In this document: positions 26,504 to 35,174 of the stretch, piece after piece
How positions within the stretch are numbered: position 1 is the stretch's first letter
How the letters are laid out: the number at the start of each line of letters is the position of its first letter
Assembly (NCBI RefSeq): GCF_003112515.1
Contig: NZ_BEVZ01000004.1
Coordinates: 868,001-932,000, forward strand
Length of the DNA stretch: 64,000 nucleotides
Source of the DNA: Streptomyces fragilis
GTDB lineage: Bacteria; Actinomycetota; Actinomycetes; Streptomycetales; Streptomycetaceae
Direction of reading: 5' to 3'
Notes under the pieces: generated by a model
Told to the model about the DNA's origin: nothing
The model's input: the letters and a program-made list of their open reading frames with translations, nothing else
Database searches by the model: none
Program-made: the position numbers and the translations under genes

Positions 26504-27787
26504 GTGGCGGTGCAGGAGGCGAGGCAGGGCGCCGACGCGGCGAGGGACGCCCACGGGGGCGGCTGCACGTGCGGGGACTGCCCGCACGGCGCGCGTGCGG
26601 GGCACCGGAAGGCCGTGGCGGCCTTCCTCCACCAGCGGGACGAGTTCGCCGCCGGGAAGGGGCTGCCGGCCGCCGTCGCCCACTCGGCCTCCGCCTCGCG
26701 GCAGTGGGTCTCCGACGAGCTCACCCAGTCCGCCGCCGAGGTGGCCGAGCGGAGCCGGTCCGAGGGCCAGGCGTGGCTGGCCCGGCTGTGGCGGTCCACG
26801 CTGTACGCGGTGTGGGGTGCGGTGGTGGTGCTCCTGCTGGTCCAGGCGCTCACCGCGATCGGGGCGGGCTGGACCTCGGCGCGCACGGCCGGACTGCTGG
26901 CGGCGCTGCTGACCGGTGCCGCGCTGTCCGCGGCCTCCTGGTACCACCGCGACAAGGGCGGCGTGCTCGCCCCGGTGATCGGTGAGGACAACCGCCTGTC
27001 CACCTCCCGCGCGGTGGCCGCCGCCTGGGTGCTGTTCACCGCCTTCGCCGTGCTCACGCTGGCCGGTCAGCTGGCCGCCGCCTCCGGGCACCGCAGGCGC
27101 GACGAGCTGATCGCGGGCCTCGAGCTGGCCCGGGGTGCGGGCATGGTGACCGTGCTGGCCGTGGTCTGCGCCATCGCGGTGCTGGTCCGGCGGGTGGTGA
27201 GCCTGCGGGTGCAGGGGCAGCGGCTGCAGAAGGTCCGCGCCCACCGGCCGCGCGCCGCCGACCTGCTGACCGACGACTCCGGCCGAGGCAGCTTCGCCGA
27301 CATCCAGTACGTGGTGATCTCGGCCGTGGCGCTGGTCTTCGGCCTCGTCCGGCTGGCCCGGCGCCCCGAGCAGCTGCCCGACCTGCCGTGGGGACTGGCG
27401 GTGGTGGTGCTGGTGTCCGCGGCGACGTACCTGGCGGGCAAGTACGCGGAGGGCGGCCGTCCGGTCGTCCTCTCGGTGGTGCGGGCGCGGGAGGCCGGCG
27501 ACCTGGACGGTCCGGTCCGCACCGGCGACGACATCGAGATCCGTGGCGCGGGCTTCGTGCCGCCGGGGGCGCAGAGCGCGGACCGGCTGTCGCGGATGGT
27601 CGTCCGGATAGGAGCGGTCAACGTCCACGTCCCGCTGGTCCCGGTCGCGGGCGGCTTCAGCAACCCGTCCGACACGGTGCTGACCGTCCCGGTGCCGGCC
27701 GACGTGGAACCCGGCCGGGTCGAGGTCCAGGTGGTGACCGCCGCGGGGCTGGAGACCAACAAGGTGGTCGTCGACATCACGGAGTGA
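26504..27787 (+). CDS. Membrane protein with an N-terminal Cys/His cluster and a C-terminal IPT/TIG-like domain
   Basis: 427 residues from the GTG at 26504 (GGAAGG at 26488-26493); a GTG at 26483 is an alternative. Near residues 20-27 is CTCGDCPH, a CxCxxCxH cluster that could hold a metal. Five or six hydrophobic segments follow (LYAVWGAVVVLLLVQALTAI, AAWVLFTAFAVLTLAGQLAA, MVTVLAVVCAIAVLV, IQYVVISAVALVFGLV, GLAVVVLVSAATYLAGKYA). The last 90 residues look like a beta-rich IPT/TIG domain (DDIEIRGAGFVPPG, VLTVPVPADVEPGRVEVQV, GLETNKVVVDI). I do not know the function. It is followed by a 16-bp repeat array. Confidence 0.75.
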   Translation: MAVQEARQGADAARDAHGGGCTCGDCPHGARAGHRKAVAAFLHQRDEFAAGKGLPAAVAHSASASRQWVSDELTQSAAEVAERSRSEGQAWLARLWRSTLYAVWGAVVVLLLVQALTAIGAGWTSARTAGLLAALLTGAALSAASWYHRDKGGVLAPVIGEDNRLSTSRAVAAAWVLFTAFAVLTLAGQLAAASGHRRRDELIAGLELARGAGMVTVLAVVCAIAVLVRRVVSLRVQGQRLQKVRAHRPRAADLLTDDSGRGSFADIQYVVISAVALVFGLVRLARRPEQLPDLPWGLAVVVLVSAATYLAGKYAEGGRPVVLSVVRAREAGDLDGPVRTGDDIEIRGAGFVPPGAQSADRLSRMVVRIGAVNVHVPLVPVAGGFSNPSDTVLTVPVPADVEPGRVEVQVVTAAGLETNKVVVDITE

Positions 27788-27814
27788 CACCGCGCGGCGC
27801 GCGGGGCTGTGGCC

Positions 27815-28005
27815 GTGTGGCGCGACCGGCGTGCGGTGCCGGCGGCATGCGGTGCGACCGGCTTGTGGTGTGACCGGCTTGTGGTGCCGGCGGCGTGCGG
27901 TGCGACCGGCGTGTGGTGCGACCGGCTTGTGGTGTGACCGCCGCCTGGTGCGACCGCCGCTGGTGCCGTCGACGTGTGGTGCCGGCGGCGTGTGCGCGGT
28001 GACCG
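27815..28005. repeat. 16-bp degenerate tandem repeat array
   Basis: About eleven units of consensus GTGGTGCGACCGGCTT with variants (gcggtgcgaccggcgt, gtggtgtgaccggctt, gtggtgccggcggcgt). The period is not a multiple of three and frames drift through it, so it is non-coding. It sits between the membrane-protein stop and the riboswitch-controlled NlpC/P60 gene. Confidence 0.8.
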
Positions 28006-28164
28006 CACGCCGTACGCCGGTCACGCACCGCCACCCTCACTTCAAGGTCACGAAAACGTATCGGGCATATCGAACACCGTCCTTCACACGGAGCCCACAG
28101 GTTGGCTAACGTGCCCGCGGGCCGTCCGATCCCGACCGGCGAACCTCGCCGGTCCGTGCGGCCC

Positions 28165-28301
28165 CCGCCGAGTCCGGCCGCGCGCCGGAGCCGGGGACCC
28201 GCACGCACCACCTGGGGTGAATCGGTCCGGCCGCCCCGCCGGACCGTAGGGCAATCCTTCCGGACGTCACGCCCGAACCCGACAGCTAACCCGGTAGGCG
28301 G
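28165..28301 (+). ncRNA. c-di-AMP (ydaO/yuaA-type) riboswitch upstream of the NlpC/P60 gene
   Basis: The conserved blocks of the ydaO motif occur in order: GGGGACCC (28193-28200), GGGGTGAATC (28214-28223), TAGGGCAATCC (28247-28257), CCCGAACCCGACAGCTAACC (28272-28291) and GGTAGGCGG (28293-28301). The ends pair as P1, CCGCC at 28165-28169 with GGCGG at 28297-28301. The start codon follows 21 nt later with its own ribosome binding site. In Streptomyces this class controls wall-hydrolase genes such as rpfA and generally turns expression down when c-di-AMP is high. Confidence 0.9.
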
Positions 28302-28322
28302 GAGACGGAAGGAGGCGCCGCC

Positions 28323-29483
28323 TTGGCGTCGCACCGAAAGCCCCGCCCGGCCGGCCTGCTCACGGGCATACGCACCCCCGCACTGGCGACCGTCGCCCTC
28401 ACCTCCGTGGCCCTGCTCGCACAGACCGCCCAGGCCGCGCCGTCGGACCGTCCCGGCCTCGAAGAGGTGCAGGAGAAGGTCGACCGCCTCTACCGGCAGG
28501 CCGAGGCCGCCACCGAGAAGTACAACTCGGCCAAGGAGCAGAGCAGGAAGCAGCGCAAGGAACTCGACAAGCTGCTCGACGAGGTCGCCGAGCGCACCGA
28601 GGAGCTGAACGAGGCCCGCGAGAAGCTCGGTTCGTACGCCGCCGCCCAGTACCGCTCCGGCACGGCCCTGCCCGACACCGCCACCTTCCTCCTCGCCGAC
28701 GCGCCCCAGGACTACTTCGACCAGGCCCAGCTGATGGACCGGCTGACCGGCCGCCAGCAGGAGGCCGTCGAGGAGTACGTGGAGCGGCAGGCGGACACCG
28801 CCGAGAAGCGGCAGGAGGCCACCGAGAGCCTGCAGACCCTCAACTCCTCCGAGGACCAGCTGCGCACCAGCAAGGCGACCGTCCAGAAGAAGCTCACCGA
28901 CGCCCGTGAACTGCTGGCCGAGCTGACCGCCGAGGAGAAGGCGCGGCTCGCCGAGATCGAGCGGAAGAAGGAGGAGGAGGCCCGCCGGAAGGCCCAGGAG
29001 CTGGCCGAGCAGCAGGCGGCCGAGGAGAAGGCCCGCCAGGAGGCACTCGCCGAGCAGGAGACCGAGGACGCCTCCGGCGGCAGCGGCTCGGGTACCGGCT
29101 CCGGCGGGACCACGGGCGCCTCCACCTCACTGGGGCAGAAGGCGGTCGCGTTCGCCGAGACGCGGATCGGCCTGCCGTACGTCTGGGGCGCGACCGGCCC
29201 GGACTCCTACGACTGCTCCGGCCTCACCCAGGCAGCCTGGAAGGCCGCCGGCGTGGACCTGCCGCGCACCACCTACGACCAGGTGAACGCCGGAACCACC
29301 GTCCCGGTCTCCGAGGCCCGGCCCGGCGACCTGGTCTTCTTCTACGACGACGTCACCCACGTGGGCATCTACACCGGTGAGGGCATGATGATCCACGCCC
29401 CCAAGCCCGGCACGTACGTGCGCGAGGAGTCGATCTACTACGACGGCGAGGGCTCCATCCACAGCATCGTCCGCCCGGCCTGA
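28323..29483 (+). CDS. Secreted NlpC/P60 peptidoglycan hydrolase under riboswitch control
   Basis: 386 residues from a TTG at 28323, set by GGAAGGAGG 6 bp before it. Signal peptide to about residue 39 (LATVALTSVALLAQTAQAAPS). Residues 45-245 are a long charged coiled coil. A Gly/Ser linker leads to the C-terminal NlpC/P60 domain: catalytic Cys in DSYDCSGLTQAAW, His in DVTHVGIYTG and the third polar residue in MIHAPKPG. This is a D,L-endopeptidase of the wall-remodelling type; the coiled coil is the usual auto-inhibitory or partner-binding part. A paralogue lies at 30324. Confidence 0.93.
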   Translation: MASHRKPRPAGLLTGIRTPALATVALTSVALLAQTAQAAPSDRPGLEEVQEKVDRLYRQAEAATEKYNSAKEQSRKQRKELDKLLDEVAERTEELNEAREKLGSYAAAQYRSGTALPDTATFLLADAPQDYFDQAQLMDRLTGRQQEAVEEYVERQADTAEKRQEATESLQTLNSSEDQLRTSKATVQKKLTDARELLAELTAEEKARLAEIERKKEEEARRKAQELAEQQAAEEKARQEALAEQETEDASGGSGSGTGSGGTTGASTSLGQKAVAFAETRIGLPYVWGATGPDSYDCSGLTQAAWKAAGVDLPRTTYDQVNAGTTVPVSEARPGDLVFFYDDVTHVGIYTGEGMMIHAPKPGTYVREESIYYDGEGSIHSIVRPA

Positions 29484-29530
29484 CCGGCCGCCGCACGGCT
29501 CCTGCTCCGGGGCGAGATCGCCCGGACACA

Positions 29531-29571
29531 CGCGGACGGCCCGCACGCCTGGAGCGTGCGGGCCGTCCGCG
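29531..29571. terminator. Bidirectional hairpin terminator
   Basis: A perfect 18-bp stem (29531-29548 and 29554-29571) with loop CTGGA, between the convergent NlpC/P60 gene and the small membrane-protein gene. Confidence 0.8.
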
Positions 29572-29593
29572 TACCTGCGTCACCGGCGCCGGG

Positions 29594-29947
29594 TCACGTC
29601 CACAGCACCGCGATGAAGATGTTCACCGTGGTCAGCGCGCCGACCAGGGCGAACTGCCCCTTGGACACCCGCTCCTCGTCCCGCTTCACGTAGACCAGGC
29701 CGAGAATCACGATCAGCAGCAGCAGCTTGATGCCGATCTTGATGTGGTTGACCGAGCCGCCCTGGGCCTCGTTGAGGCCGACCAGCACGATGCCGGTGAC
29801 CAGCATGGTGAGGGCACCGTGCAGCATGCCCGGGGTGAAGCGGGCGGTGCCCTGACCGATGGCCTTCATCTGGTGGAAGAAGCCGCCGAGCAGTGCGGCG
29901 ATTCCGATGATGTGAAGACCGACGAAGATGTGCAGGAGAACGTCCAT
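29594..29947 (-). CDS. Small four-helix integral membrane protein
   Basis: 117 residues. The start at 29947 gives MDVLLHIFVGLHIIGIAALLGGFFHQM; an upstream ATG six codons earlier is less natural. Four hydrophobic helices are visible (LLHIFVGLHIIGIAALLGGFF, LHGALTMLVTGIVLVGL, IGIKLLLLIVILGLVYV, ALVGALTTVNIFIAVLW), with His residues in the first two. It resembles conserved actinobacterial proteins of unknown function. Its role next to the wall hydrolases is not evident. Confidence 0.8.
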   Translation of the reverse strand: MDVLLHIFVGLHIIGIAALLGGFFHQMKAIGQGTARFTPGMLHGALTMLVTGIVLVGLNEAQGGSVNHIKIGIKLLLLIVILGLVYVKRDEERVSKGQFALVGALTTVNIFIAVLWT

Positions 29948-30323
29948 GGCGGGGAGCCTAGCCACCGCCTCGGAGGGCTCCGGCGGCGGGCCGCCCGTAG
30001 CACCCCGCCCGCCACATTCGCCTCATAAGTATGCATTCGGTCATCCCGCCCCACGGATCCGCCAAGACCGAACCACAACCCGTCACCTCACGCGACGCTG
30101 TGACTCTTTGCGTTCATCTGCGTACAAACCGTTACCGGATGGTGACGTACCGGATTAGCGTCCTCCCCCAGGTGCCCGACTCCCCCTCCGTCGTCCTGAC
30201 CGGGACGGCGTCGGGCACCGCATCGAAGGCTCCGGCGGCGGCCTGCCTCCCCTGTGCGGGTCGCCGCCGGATGCGTGACCGTCCCGCCCCGGGGCGGGAC
30301 GTACGGAAGGACATGGACTCCAC
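29948..30323. other. Divergent region upstream of the second NlpC/P60 gene
   Basis: 376 bp serving two divergent genes. An AT-richer stretch near 30020-30035 (cctcataagtatgcattcgg) may hold the leftward promoter. For the rightward gene, accgttaccggatggtgacgtaccggattag (30125-30156) is a candidate promoter or regulatory area. A 10-bp stem, GTCCCGCCCC/GGGGCGGGAC, lies at about 30281-30300 just before the ribosome binding site. The c-di-AMP riboswitch blocks of the paralogue are absent. Confidence 0.45.
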
Positions 30324-31433
30324 GTGGCAGCGCACCGCAAATCCCCACAGCACAAGCGGAGCGGCGGCAGGGCCCGCACACTGCTCACCGCGGTCCTCGC
30401 GGGAGCGGCCGCGTCGGCGGGGCTGGACGGAGTCGGAAACGCCGCGCCGAAGCCGACCCCGGAGCAGGTGCGCGAGGAGGCCGACCAGCTCTACCGCGAG
30501 GCCGAGGCGGCCACCGAGAAGTACAACGGCGCCAAGGAGAAGACGCAGGCCGCCGAACGCCGGGTCGACAAGCTGCAGGACGAGGCGGCCCGCCGCACCG
30601 AGGACCTCAACGCCGCCCGCGCGTCACTGGGGTCGGCCGCAGCGGCACAGTACCGCTCGGGCAACGGCCTCGGCCCCGCGATGCGGCTGGCGCTCTCCTC
30701 GGACCCGGACCGCTTCCTGCGGGACGCCGGCATGGCCGAGCGTGCCGGAGCCCTCCAGGCCGCCGAGATCGCCTCCGTCTCCCGGCAGATCCGCGAGCTG
30801 GACGAGGTGCGCGAGGAGGCCCGGACCGAGCTGGAGGAACTGCAGGACCAGCAGGAACGGGCGGAACGGCACAAGAGGACCGTCACCGCGAAGCTGGCGA
30901 AGGCCCGCCGCCTGCTCTCCCAGCTCACCGCCGAGGAGCGCCGGCGCCTGGCCGCCCGGACCGGGGCCGGGGACGGTACCGGGGGCGGGGCTGCCGAAAG
31001 TCCGTCCCGGCAGAACGGGAACGGTCCCGGTGCCGCCGGCCGGCAGAACCCGGGCGGCTCGGGCGGCAGGATCGCCGCGCCCACCTCGCGCGCGGCCGCG
31101 GCCGTCGCCTACGCCCAGCGCAAGCTCGGCAGCCCGTACGTCTGGGGCGCCACCGGCCCCAACGCCTTCGACTGCTCCGGCCTCGTCCAGGCCGCCTACC
31201 GGTCCGCGGGCATCTCCCTCCCGCGCACCACCTACGCGCAGATCGGCGCCGGACAGCGCGTCACCCGGTCCCAGCTCCGCCCCGGAGACCTGGTGTTCTT
31301 CTACCCGGGCGTCACCCACGTGGGCATGTACATCGGCAACGGCAAGATGATCCACGCCCCCAACCCGTCGGCCCCGGTGCGTGTCGCCCCCGTCGACGAG
31401 ATGCCGTTCGCGGGAGCGACCCGGGTGGTGTGA
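30324..31433 (+). CDS. Secreted NlpC/P60 peptidoglycan hydrolase, paralogue without riboswitch
   Basis: 369 residues from the GTG at 30324. GGAAGG lies 13 bp before it, slightly far. The signal peptide is ARTLLTAVLAGAAASAGLDGVGNAA. A charged coiled coil (residues 35-215) aligns closely with the paralogue at 28323 (YREAEAATEKYNGAKEKTQ against YRQAEAATEKYNSAKEQSR). After a Gly/Asn linker comes NlpC/P60 with Cys in NAFDCSGLVQAAYRSAG, His in GVTHVGMYIG and MIHAPNP. Likely D,L-endopeptidase of peptidoglycan. The pair flanks a small membrane-protein gene and probably arose by duplication. Confidence 0.92.
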   Translation: MAAHRKSPQHKRSGGRARTLLTAVLAGAAASAGLDGVGNAAPKPTPEQVREEADQLYREAEAATEKYNGAKEKTQAAERRVDKLQDEAARRTEDLNAARASLGSAAAAQYRSGNGLGPAMRLALSSDPDRFLRDAGMAERAGALQAAEIASVSRQIRELDEVREEARTELEELQDQQERAERHKRTVTAKLAKARRLLSQLTAEERRRLAARTGAGDGTGGGAAESPSRQNGNGPGAAGRQNPGGSGGRIAAPTSRAAAAVAYAQRKLGSPYVWGATGPNAFDCSGLVQAAYRSAGISLPRTTYAQIGAGQRVTRSQLRPGDLVFFYPGVTHVGMYIGNGKMIHAPNPSAPVRVAPVDEMPFAGATRVV

Positions 31434-31451
31434 GGGCCGGTCGGCCCGGCC

Positions 31452-32204
31452 TCACACCAGCCGACGTGCCGTGGCCCAGCGGGTCAGCTCGTGCCGGTTG
31501 GACAACTGCAGCTTGCGCAGCACCGCCGACACGTGGGACTCAACGGTCTTCACCGAGATGAACAGCTGCTTGGCGATCTCCTTGTAGGCGTACCCGCGGG
31601 CGATCAGCCGCAGCACCTCCCGCTCCCGCTGGGTGAGGCGGTCCAGGTCCTCGTCGACCGGCGGGGCGTCCGTCGAGGCGAAGGCGTCGAGGACGAAGCC
31701 GGCCAGCCGGGGCGAGAAGACGGCGTCGCCCTCCTGGACCCGGAAGATGGAGGCGATCAGGTCGGATCCGGTGATCGCCTTGGTGACGTAGCCGCGGGCG
31801 CCGCCGCGGATCACACCGATGACGTCCTCCGCGGCATCGGAGACGGACAGGGCGAGGAACCGCACCGGACGCTCGGCGTCGGCCGCCAGCCCCGCACACC
31901 GGCGCAGCACCTCGACACCGCCGCCACCCGGCAGGTGGACGTCGAGCAGGACCACCTCCGGCCGGGTGGCGGTGATCACCTCGACGGCCTGGTCGACGTC
32001 GGCGGCCTCGCCCACCACCTCCACACCGGTGCGCGCCGTCTCGCCGATCTCGGCGCGCACCCCCGTGCGGAACATGCGGTGGTCGTCGACGAGCACGACC
32101 CTCACCCGGCGCCCGGCGCCCGGCGTGCCGCCGGGCTCCCCGCCGGCACTCGCCGCCTCGTCGGCCGTGCCCTCTGCTCCGGTGGCTCCGGTCGCCTCGC
32201 TCAT
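31452..32204 (-). CDS. LuxR/NarL-type response regulator paired with the PspC kinase
   Basis: 250 residues. A 30-residue Ala/Gly/Glu-rich leader precedes the receiver domain, with the acidic pocket VDDHRMFR and phospho-acceptor Asp88 in PEVVLLDVHLPGGGG. The C-terminal LuxR helix-turn-helix reads LTQREREVLRLIARGYAYKEIAKQL. The gene starts inside the kinase stop (ATGA overlap 32201-32204), so the two are translationally coupled. Target genes are unknown; the divergent PspC genes are obvious candidates. Confidence 0.92.
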   Translation of the reverse strand: MSEATGATGAEGTADEAASAGGEPGGTPGAGRRVRVVLVDDHRMFRTGVRAEIGETARTGVEVVGEAADVDQAVEVITATRPEVVLLDVHLPGGGGVEVLRRCAGLAADAERPVRFLALSVSDAAEDVIGVIRGGARGYVTKAITGSDLIASIFRVQEGDAVFSPRLAGFVLDAFASTDAPPVDEDLDRLTQREREVLRLIARGYAYKEIAKQLFISVKTVESHVSAVLRKLQLSNRHELTRWATARRLV

Positions 32205-33535
32205 GACGTCTTCTCCGCCCTCTCCATCTCCAGCTCGACCTCGGTGCCCCCGTCGGGCGCGGCCCGGACCCGGGCCGTTCCGCCGTTGCGTTCCATGCGG
32301 CCGATGATCGACTCCCGGACGCCCATCCGGTCGGCGGGTATCGCGTCGAGGTCGAAGCCGGGGCCTCGGTCGCGGACGGACACGAAGACCGTCCTCCCCT
32401 CCACCTCGGCGTAGACCTGAACGGGTCCGCCGTCGCCACCGTACTTGGCGGCGTTCACCATGGCTTCCCGGGCGGCCTGGATCTGCGCACCCAGTTTCTC
32501 GTCGAGCGGGCAGTCACCGACGACCACGACCTCCAGCGGAACCCCGTGGTTGTCCTCCACCTCCGCGGCGGTGCCCCGGACCGCCTCGGCGAGCGTCTCG
32601 GGCTCCGCCTCCTCGTCCTTGCCCGATCCCTCCGGCCGGTACAGCCAGGCGCGCAGCTCACGCTCCTGGGCGCGGGCCAGCCGACGGACCTCGCCGGGCC
32701 TGTCGGCGTGGCGCTGGATCAGCGTCAGGGTGTGCAGCACCGAGTCGTGGACGTGGGCCGCCACCTCGGCGCGCTCCTGGGCCCGGATGCGCATGAGGCG
32801 CTCCGCGGAGAGGTCCTGCGTCATCCGCACCAGATAGGGACCGGCGAGCAGCGCCACCCCGACCAGGACGGCCAGCGCGGCCTGCAGCACCGAGCCGAGG
32901 TGGGCGGCCGACCCCTGCAGCACGAACATCCCCGAGACGCCCGCCGTCACCAGCAGGACACCGGCCGCGGCGCGAGCGAGCGTCACCGTCCGCCGACGGC
33001 GGCCCACCTCCATCCAGCGGGCCCGCCGCGCGTTGTCCGCCTGCCGCCACACCAGGGCGACGCCGGCGCCGACCAGCACCGCGGGCCACAGATAGGCCCG
33101 GGCGCCGCCCAGGTCCACGCTGCCCACGAAGATCAGGGCGACCACGACCATCAGGAGCAGCGCGACCAGCTGGCCCCGGTCGGGCTTCCGCGGGGCCAGA
33201 CGGCGGGGCGAGGAGGGTCCCGGCCCTGCCGCGCCCTGCTGCTTCCCGCTGCCAGCGCCTCCCCTGACGTCCGTCGCCCCCGAACCGCCGACGCCGCCGA
33301 CTCCGCCGACTCCGCCGACGCCCAGCGGCACGAAGAACCAGAAGGCGGCGTACAGCAGCGCGCCCATCCCCTGCGCCACGAACAGACCCACGAAGATCAG
33401 GCGGACCCAGGCCACGGGCAGCCCGAGGTGCCCGGCGAGCCCCCGCGCCACGCCCCCGAGCCAGCGTCCGTCGCCGCTGCGGTAGAGCTTGCGCGGCGGC
33501 CGCGGTTCGTCGAGTACTGCTGCGGCTTCCGGCAT
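32201..33535 (-). CDS. PspC-domain sensor histidine kinase
   Basis: 444 residues from the ATG at 33535. The N-terminal PspC domain (residues 14-72, KLYRSGDGRWLGGVARGLAGHLGLPVAWVR, then a membrane helix) is followed by four more hydrophobic helices. A HisKA_3 dimerisation domain holds the phospho-accepting His near 261 (EVAAHVHDSVLHTLTLIQ). The HATPase has N box REAMVNAAKYGG and G1 box VRDRGPGFDLDAI. PspC-linked kinases of this NarL-type class respond to envelope stress in other actinobacteria. It forms an operon with the downstream regulator and is divergent from another PspC gene across 178 bp. Confidence 0.9.
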   Translation of the reverse strand: MPEAAAVLDEPRPPRKLYRSGDGRWLGGVARGLAGHLGLPVAWVRLIFVGLFVAQGMGALLYAAFWFFVPLGVGGVGGVGGVGGSGATDVRGGAGSGKQQGAAGPGPSSPRRLAPRKPDRGQLVALLLMVVVALIFVGSVDLGGARAYLWPAVLVGAGVALVWRQADNARRARWMEVGRRRRTVTLARAAAGVLLVTAGVSGMFVLQGSAAHLGSVLQAALAVLVGVALLAGPYLVRMTQDLSAERLMRIRAQERAEVAAHVHDSVLHTLTLIQRHADRPGEVRRLARAQERELRAWLYRPEGSGKDEEAEPETLAEAVRGTAAEVEDNHGVPLEVVVVGDCPLDEKLGAQIQAAREAMVNAAKYGGDGGPVQVYAEVEGRTVFVSVRDRGPGFDLDAIPADRMGVRESIIGRMERNGGTARVRAAPDGGTEVELEMERAEKTS

Positions 33536-33713
33536 GCACTGATCGTCACACGGCACGCCCCCAGGGTCATCAGGGTCCACCCCCGAGACGTCCCTGATCC
33601 GGTCCACGGCGCGCCTCGAACAGTTCCCCCTGCACCTGTCCGGGGGCGATTTCAGGGTTTCCCCAGGGTCGTTCCCGCTCCCGTGAAGCCGTCCCGCCCG
33701 TCACCATGAACAC

Positions 33714-35174
33714 ATGACGGATCACCACCACTCGCCGGCAGCCGCGTCCCCGGACGCGGAGCGGCGTTCCGGTGCGTCCGCGACCGATGCCGGGCCACCC
33801 GAGCAGGAGCCGCGGCCGCTGCGCCGGGACCGCCGCCACAAGATGCTGGGCGGCGTCTGCGCGGGCCTTGGCCGGCAGTGCGACATGGATCCGGTGATCT
33901 TCCGGATCACCCTCGCGGTGCTCTCGGCGACCGGCGGGATCGGTCTGGCCTTCTACGGCTTCGCCTGGCTCCTCGTCCCCTACGAGGACGAGGAGGAGAA
34001 CGAGATCCGCCGCCTGCTCACCGGGCGGGTGGACGGCCCCGCACTGGCCTCCGTGCTGTTCGCCCTGGTGGGCTGCGGGGTGTTCCTCTCCATGCTCGGC
34101 AACGGCGGCGTGCTGACCTTCGGCGCGGTGCTCTCCCTGCTGCTGGCCGGGGCGGGCTACTGGTCCCGCCGCAGGACCGCCCCCGGGCCGGACCCGCTGG
34201 CCGCCCAGGCGGCCGCGGACGCCCCGCCGGAGGCGCAGGCTCCCCCGGTCGCGGCTTCGCTCCCCTCCTGGTGGCGCGAACCGATCGTCAAGGACGGCAC
34301 CTACGTAGGGGGCACGGGCTACCTCTGGGGTCCCGGTGACCTGGGGAACGCCTCCGACCGCGACCTCGCGGCGGCGTTCGCCGTCTCCCGCAGCGCCGCG
34401 GCCACCGCCGTCACCGAGGACGGCACCGCACGTGCCAAGGAAGGGCCTGGCCGTGGCCGCGGCACGCTTCGTCCCCGCTCGCTCGGGGGGATCACGTTCC
34501 TGCTGGCCGTGGTGGCGGGTTCCCTGACCGCCGGCCTTTCCTGGTCCGGGGTTCCGCCGGTGACCGCCCTGCAGCAGGGCCTGGCCTGCGCTCTGCTCGT
34601 CTTCGGCACAGGCACGGTGGTCAGTTCCTTCCTGGGCCGGACGGGCGCGGGCACGTTCTTCTGGAGCCTGGTCACCGCCGGCCTGCTCACGGTGACCGCC
34701 GCCCTGCCGCCGAACGCCGACGCGGACTGGATACGCGTGGAGTGGCAGCCCCGGACCGCTGCCGAGGCCCGCGAGGGCTACCAGCTGGGTGCGGGACTGG
34801 CCCGGCTCGACCTGACGGACGTGCCGGTGAAGGACGGGCGGACGGTACCGGTCCGGGTGGAGCTGGGTGCCGGGCGCCTGGAGGTGGTCGTCCCGGACGA
34901 CGTGACGGTCCGGGCGAGGGTCGAGGTGGGTGTGGGCGACATCCGCTCGCCGGCGGCCGCCGGTAAGGACACCGGTCTTGGAGGCGGGCTGCTCGAGGAG
35001 TACACGCTGCCCGCGGTGAGTGGCGCGGAGCCGAGCGGCACCGGCATCGGCAAGGGCACCGACCAGGGCGGCAACGGGAACGGCAACCGCCGGAGCGACG
35101 GAGAAGCCGGGACGCTCGACCTGTGGCTCGAGGTCGGCGCCGGGAGTGCGGAGGTGACCCGTGTGGCGTCATGA
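33714..35174 (+). CDS. PspC-domain membrane protein with a C-terminal adhesin-like beta domain
   Basis: 486 residues. The N-terminal PspC domain starts near residue 35 (PRPLRRDRRHKMLGGVCAGLGRQCDMDPVIFR), with its hydrophobic helix after it. Several membrane helices follow to about residue 345. The soluble C-terminus contains LDLTDVPVKDGRTVPVRVELGAGRLEVVVPDDVTVRARVEVGVGDI, the repetitive beta pattern of the DUF4097/LiaF-like C-terminal domain. LiaF-type proteins restrain three-component envelope-stress systems, which fits its position divergent to the PspC kinase. Probably the third component; inference. Confidence 0.85.
   Translation: MTDHHHSPAAASPDAERRSGASATDAGPPEQEPRPLRRDRRHKMLGGVCAGLGRQCDMDPVIFRITLAVLSATGGIGLAFYGFAWLLVPYEDEEENEIRRLLTGRVDGPALASVLFALVGCGVFLSMLGNGGVLTFGAVLSLLLAGAGYWSRRRTAPGPDPLAAQAAADAPPEAQAPPVAASLPSWWREPIVKDGTYVGGTGYLWGPGDLGNASDRDLAAAFAVSRSAAATAVTEDGTARAKEGPGRGRGTLRPRSLGGITFLLAVVAGSLTAGLSWSGVPPVTALQQGLACALLVFGTGTVVSSFLGRTGAGTFFWSLVTAGLLTVTAALPPNADADWIRVEWQPRTAAEAREGYQLGAGLARLDLTDVPVKDGRTVPVRVELGAGRLEVVVPDDVTVRARVEVGVGDIRSPAAAGKDTGLGGGLLEEYTLPAVSGAEPSGTGIGKGTDQGGNGNGNRRSDGEAGTLDLWLEVGAGSAEVTRVAS

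Noticed and set aside
27815..28005. Possible CRISPR array or coding repeat
   Set aside because: 16-bp units are contiguous and degenerate with no spacers; the period shifts the frame at each unit.
30120..30320. Second c-di-AMP riboswitch before the other NlpC/P60 gene
   Set aside because: None of the conserved ydaO blocks (GGGGACCC, GGTGAAT, CCCGAACCCGACAGCTAACC) is present.
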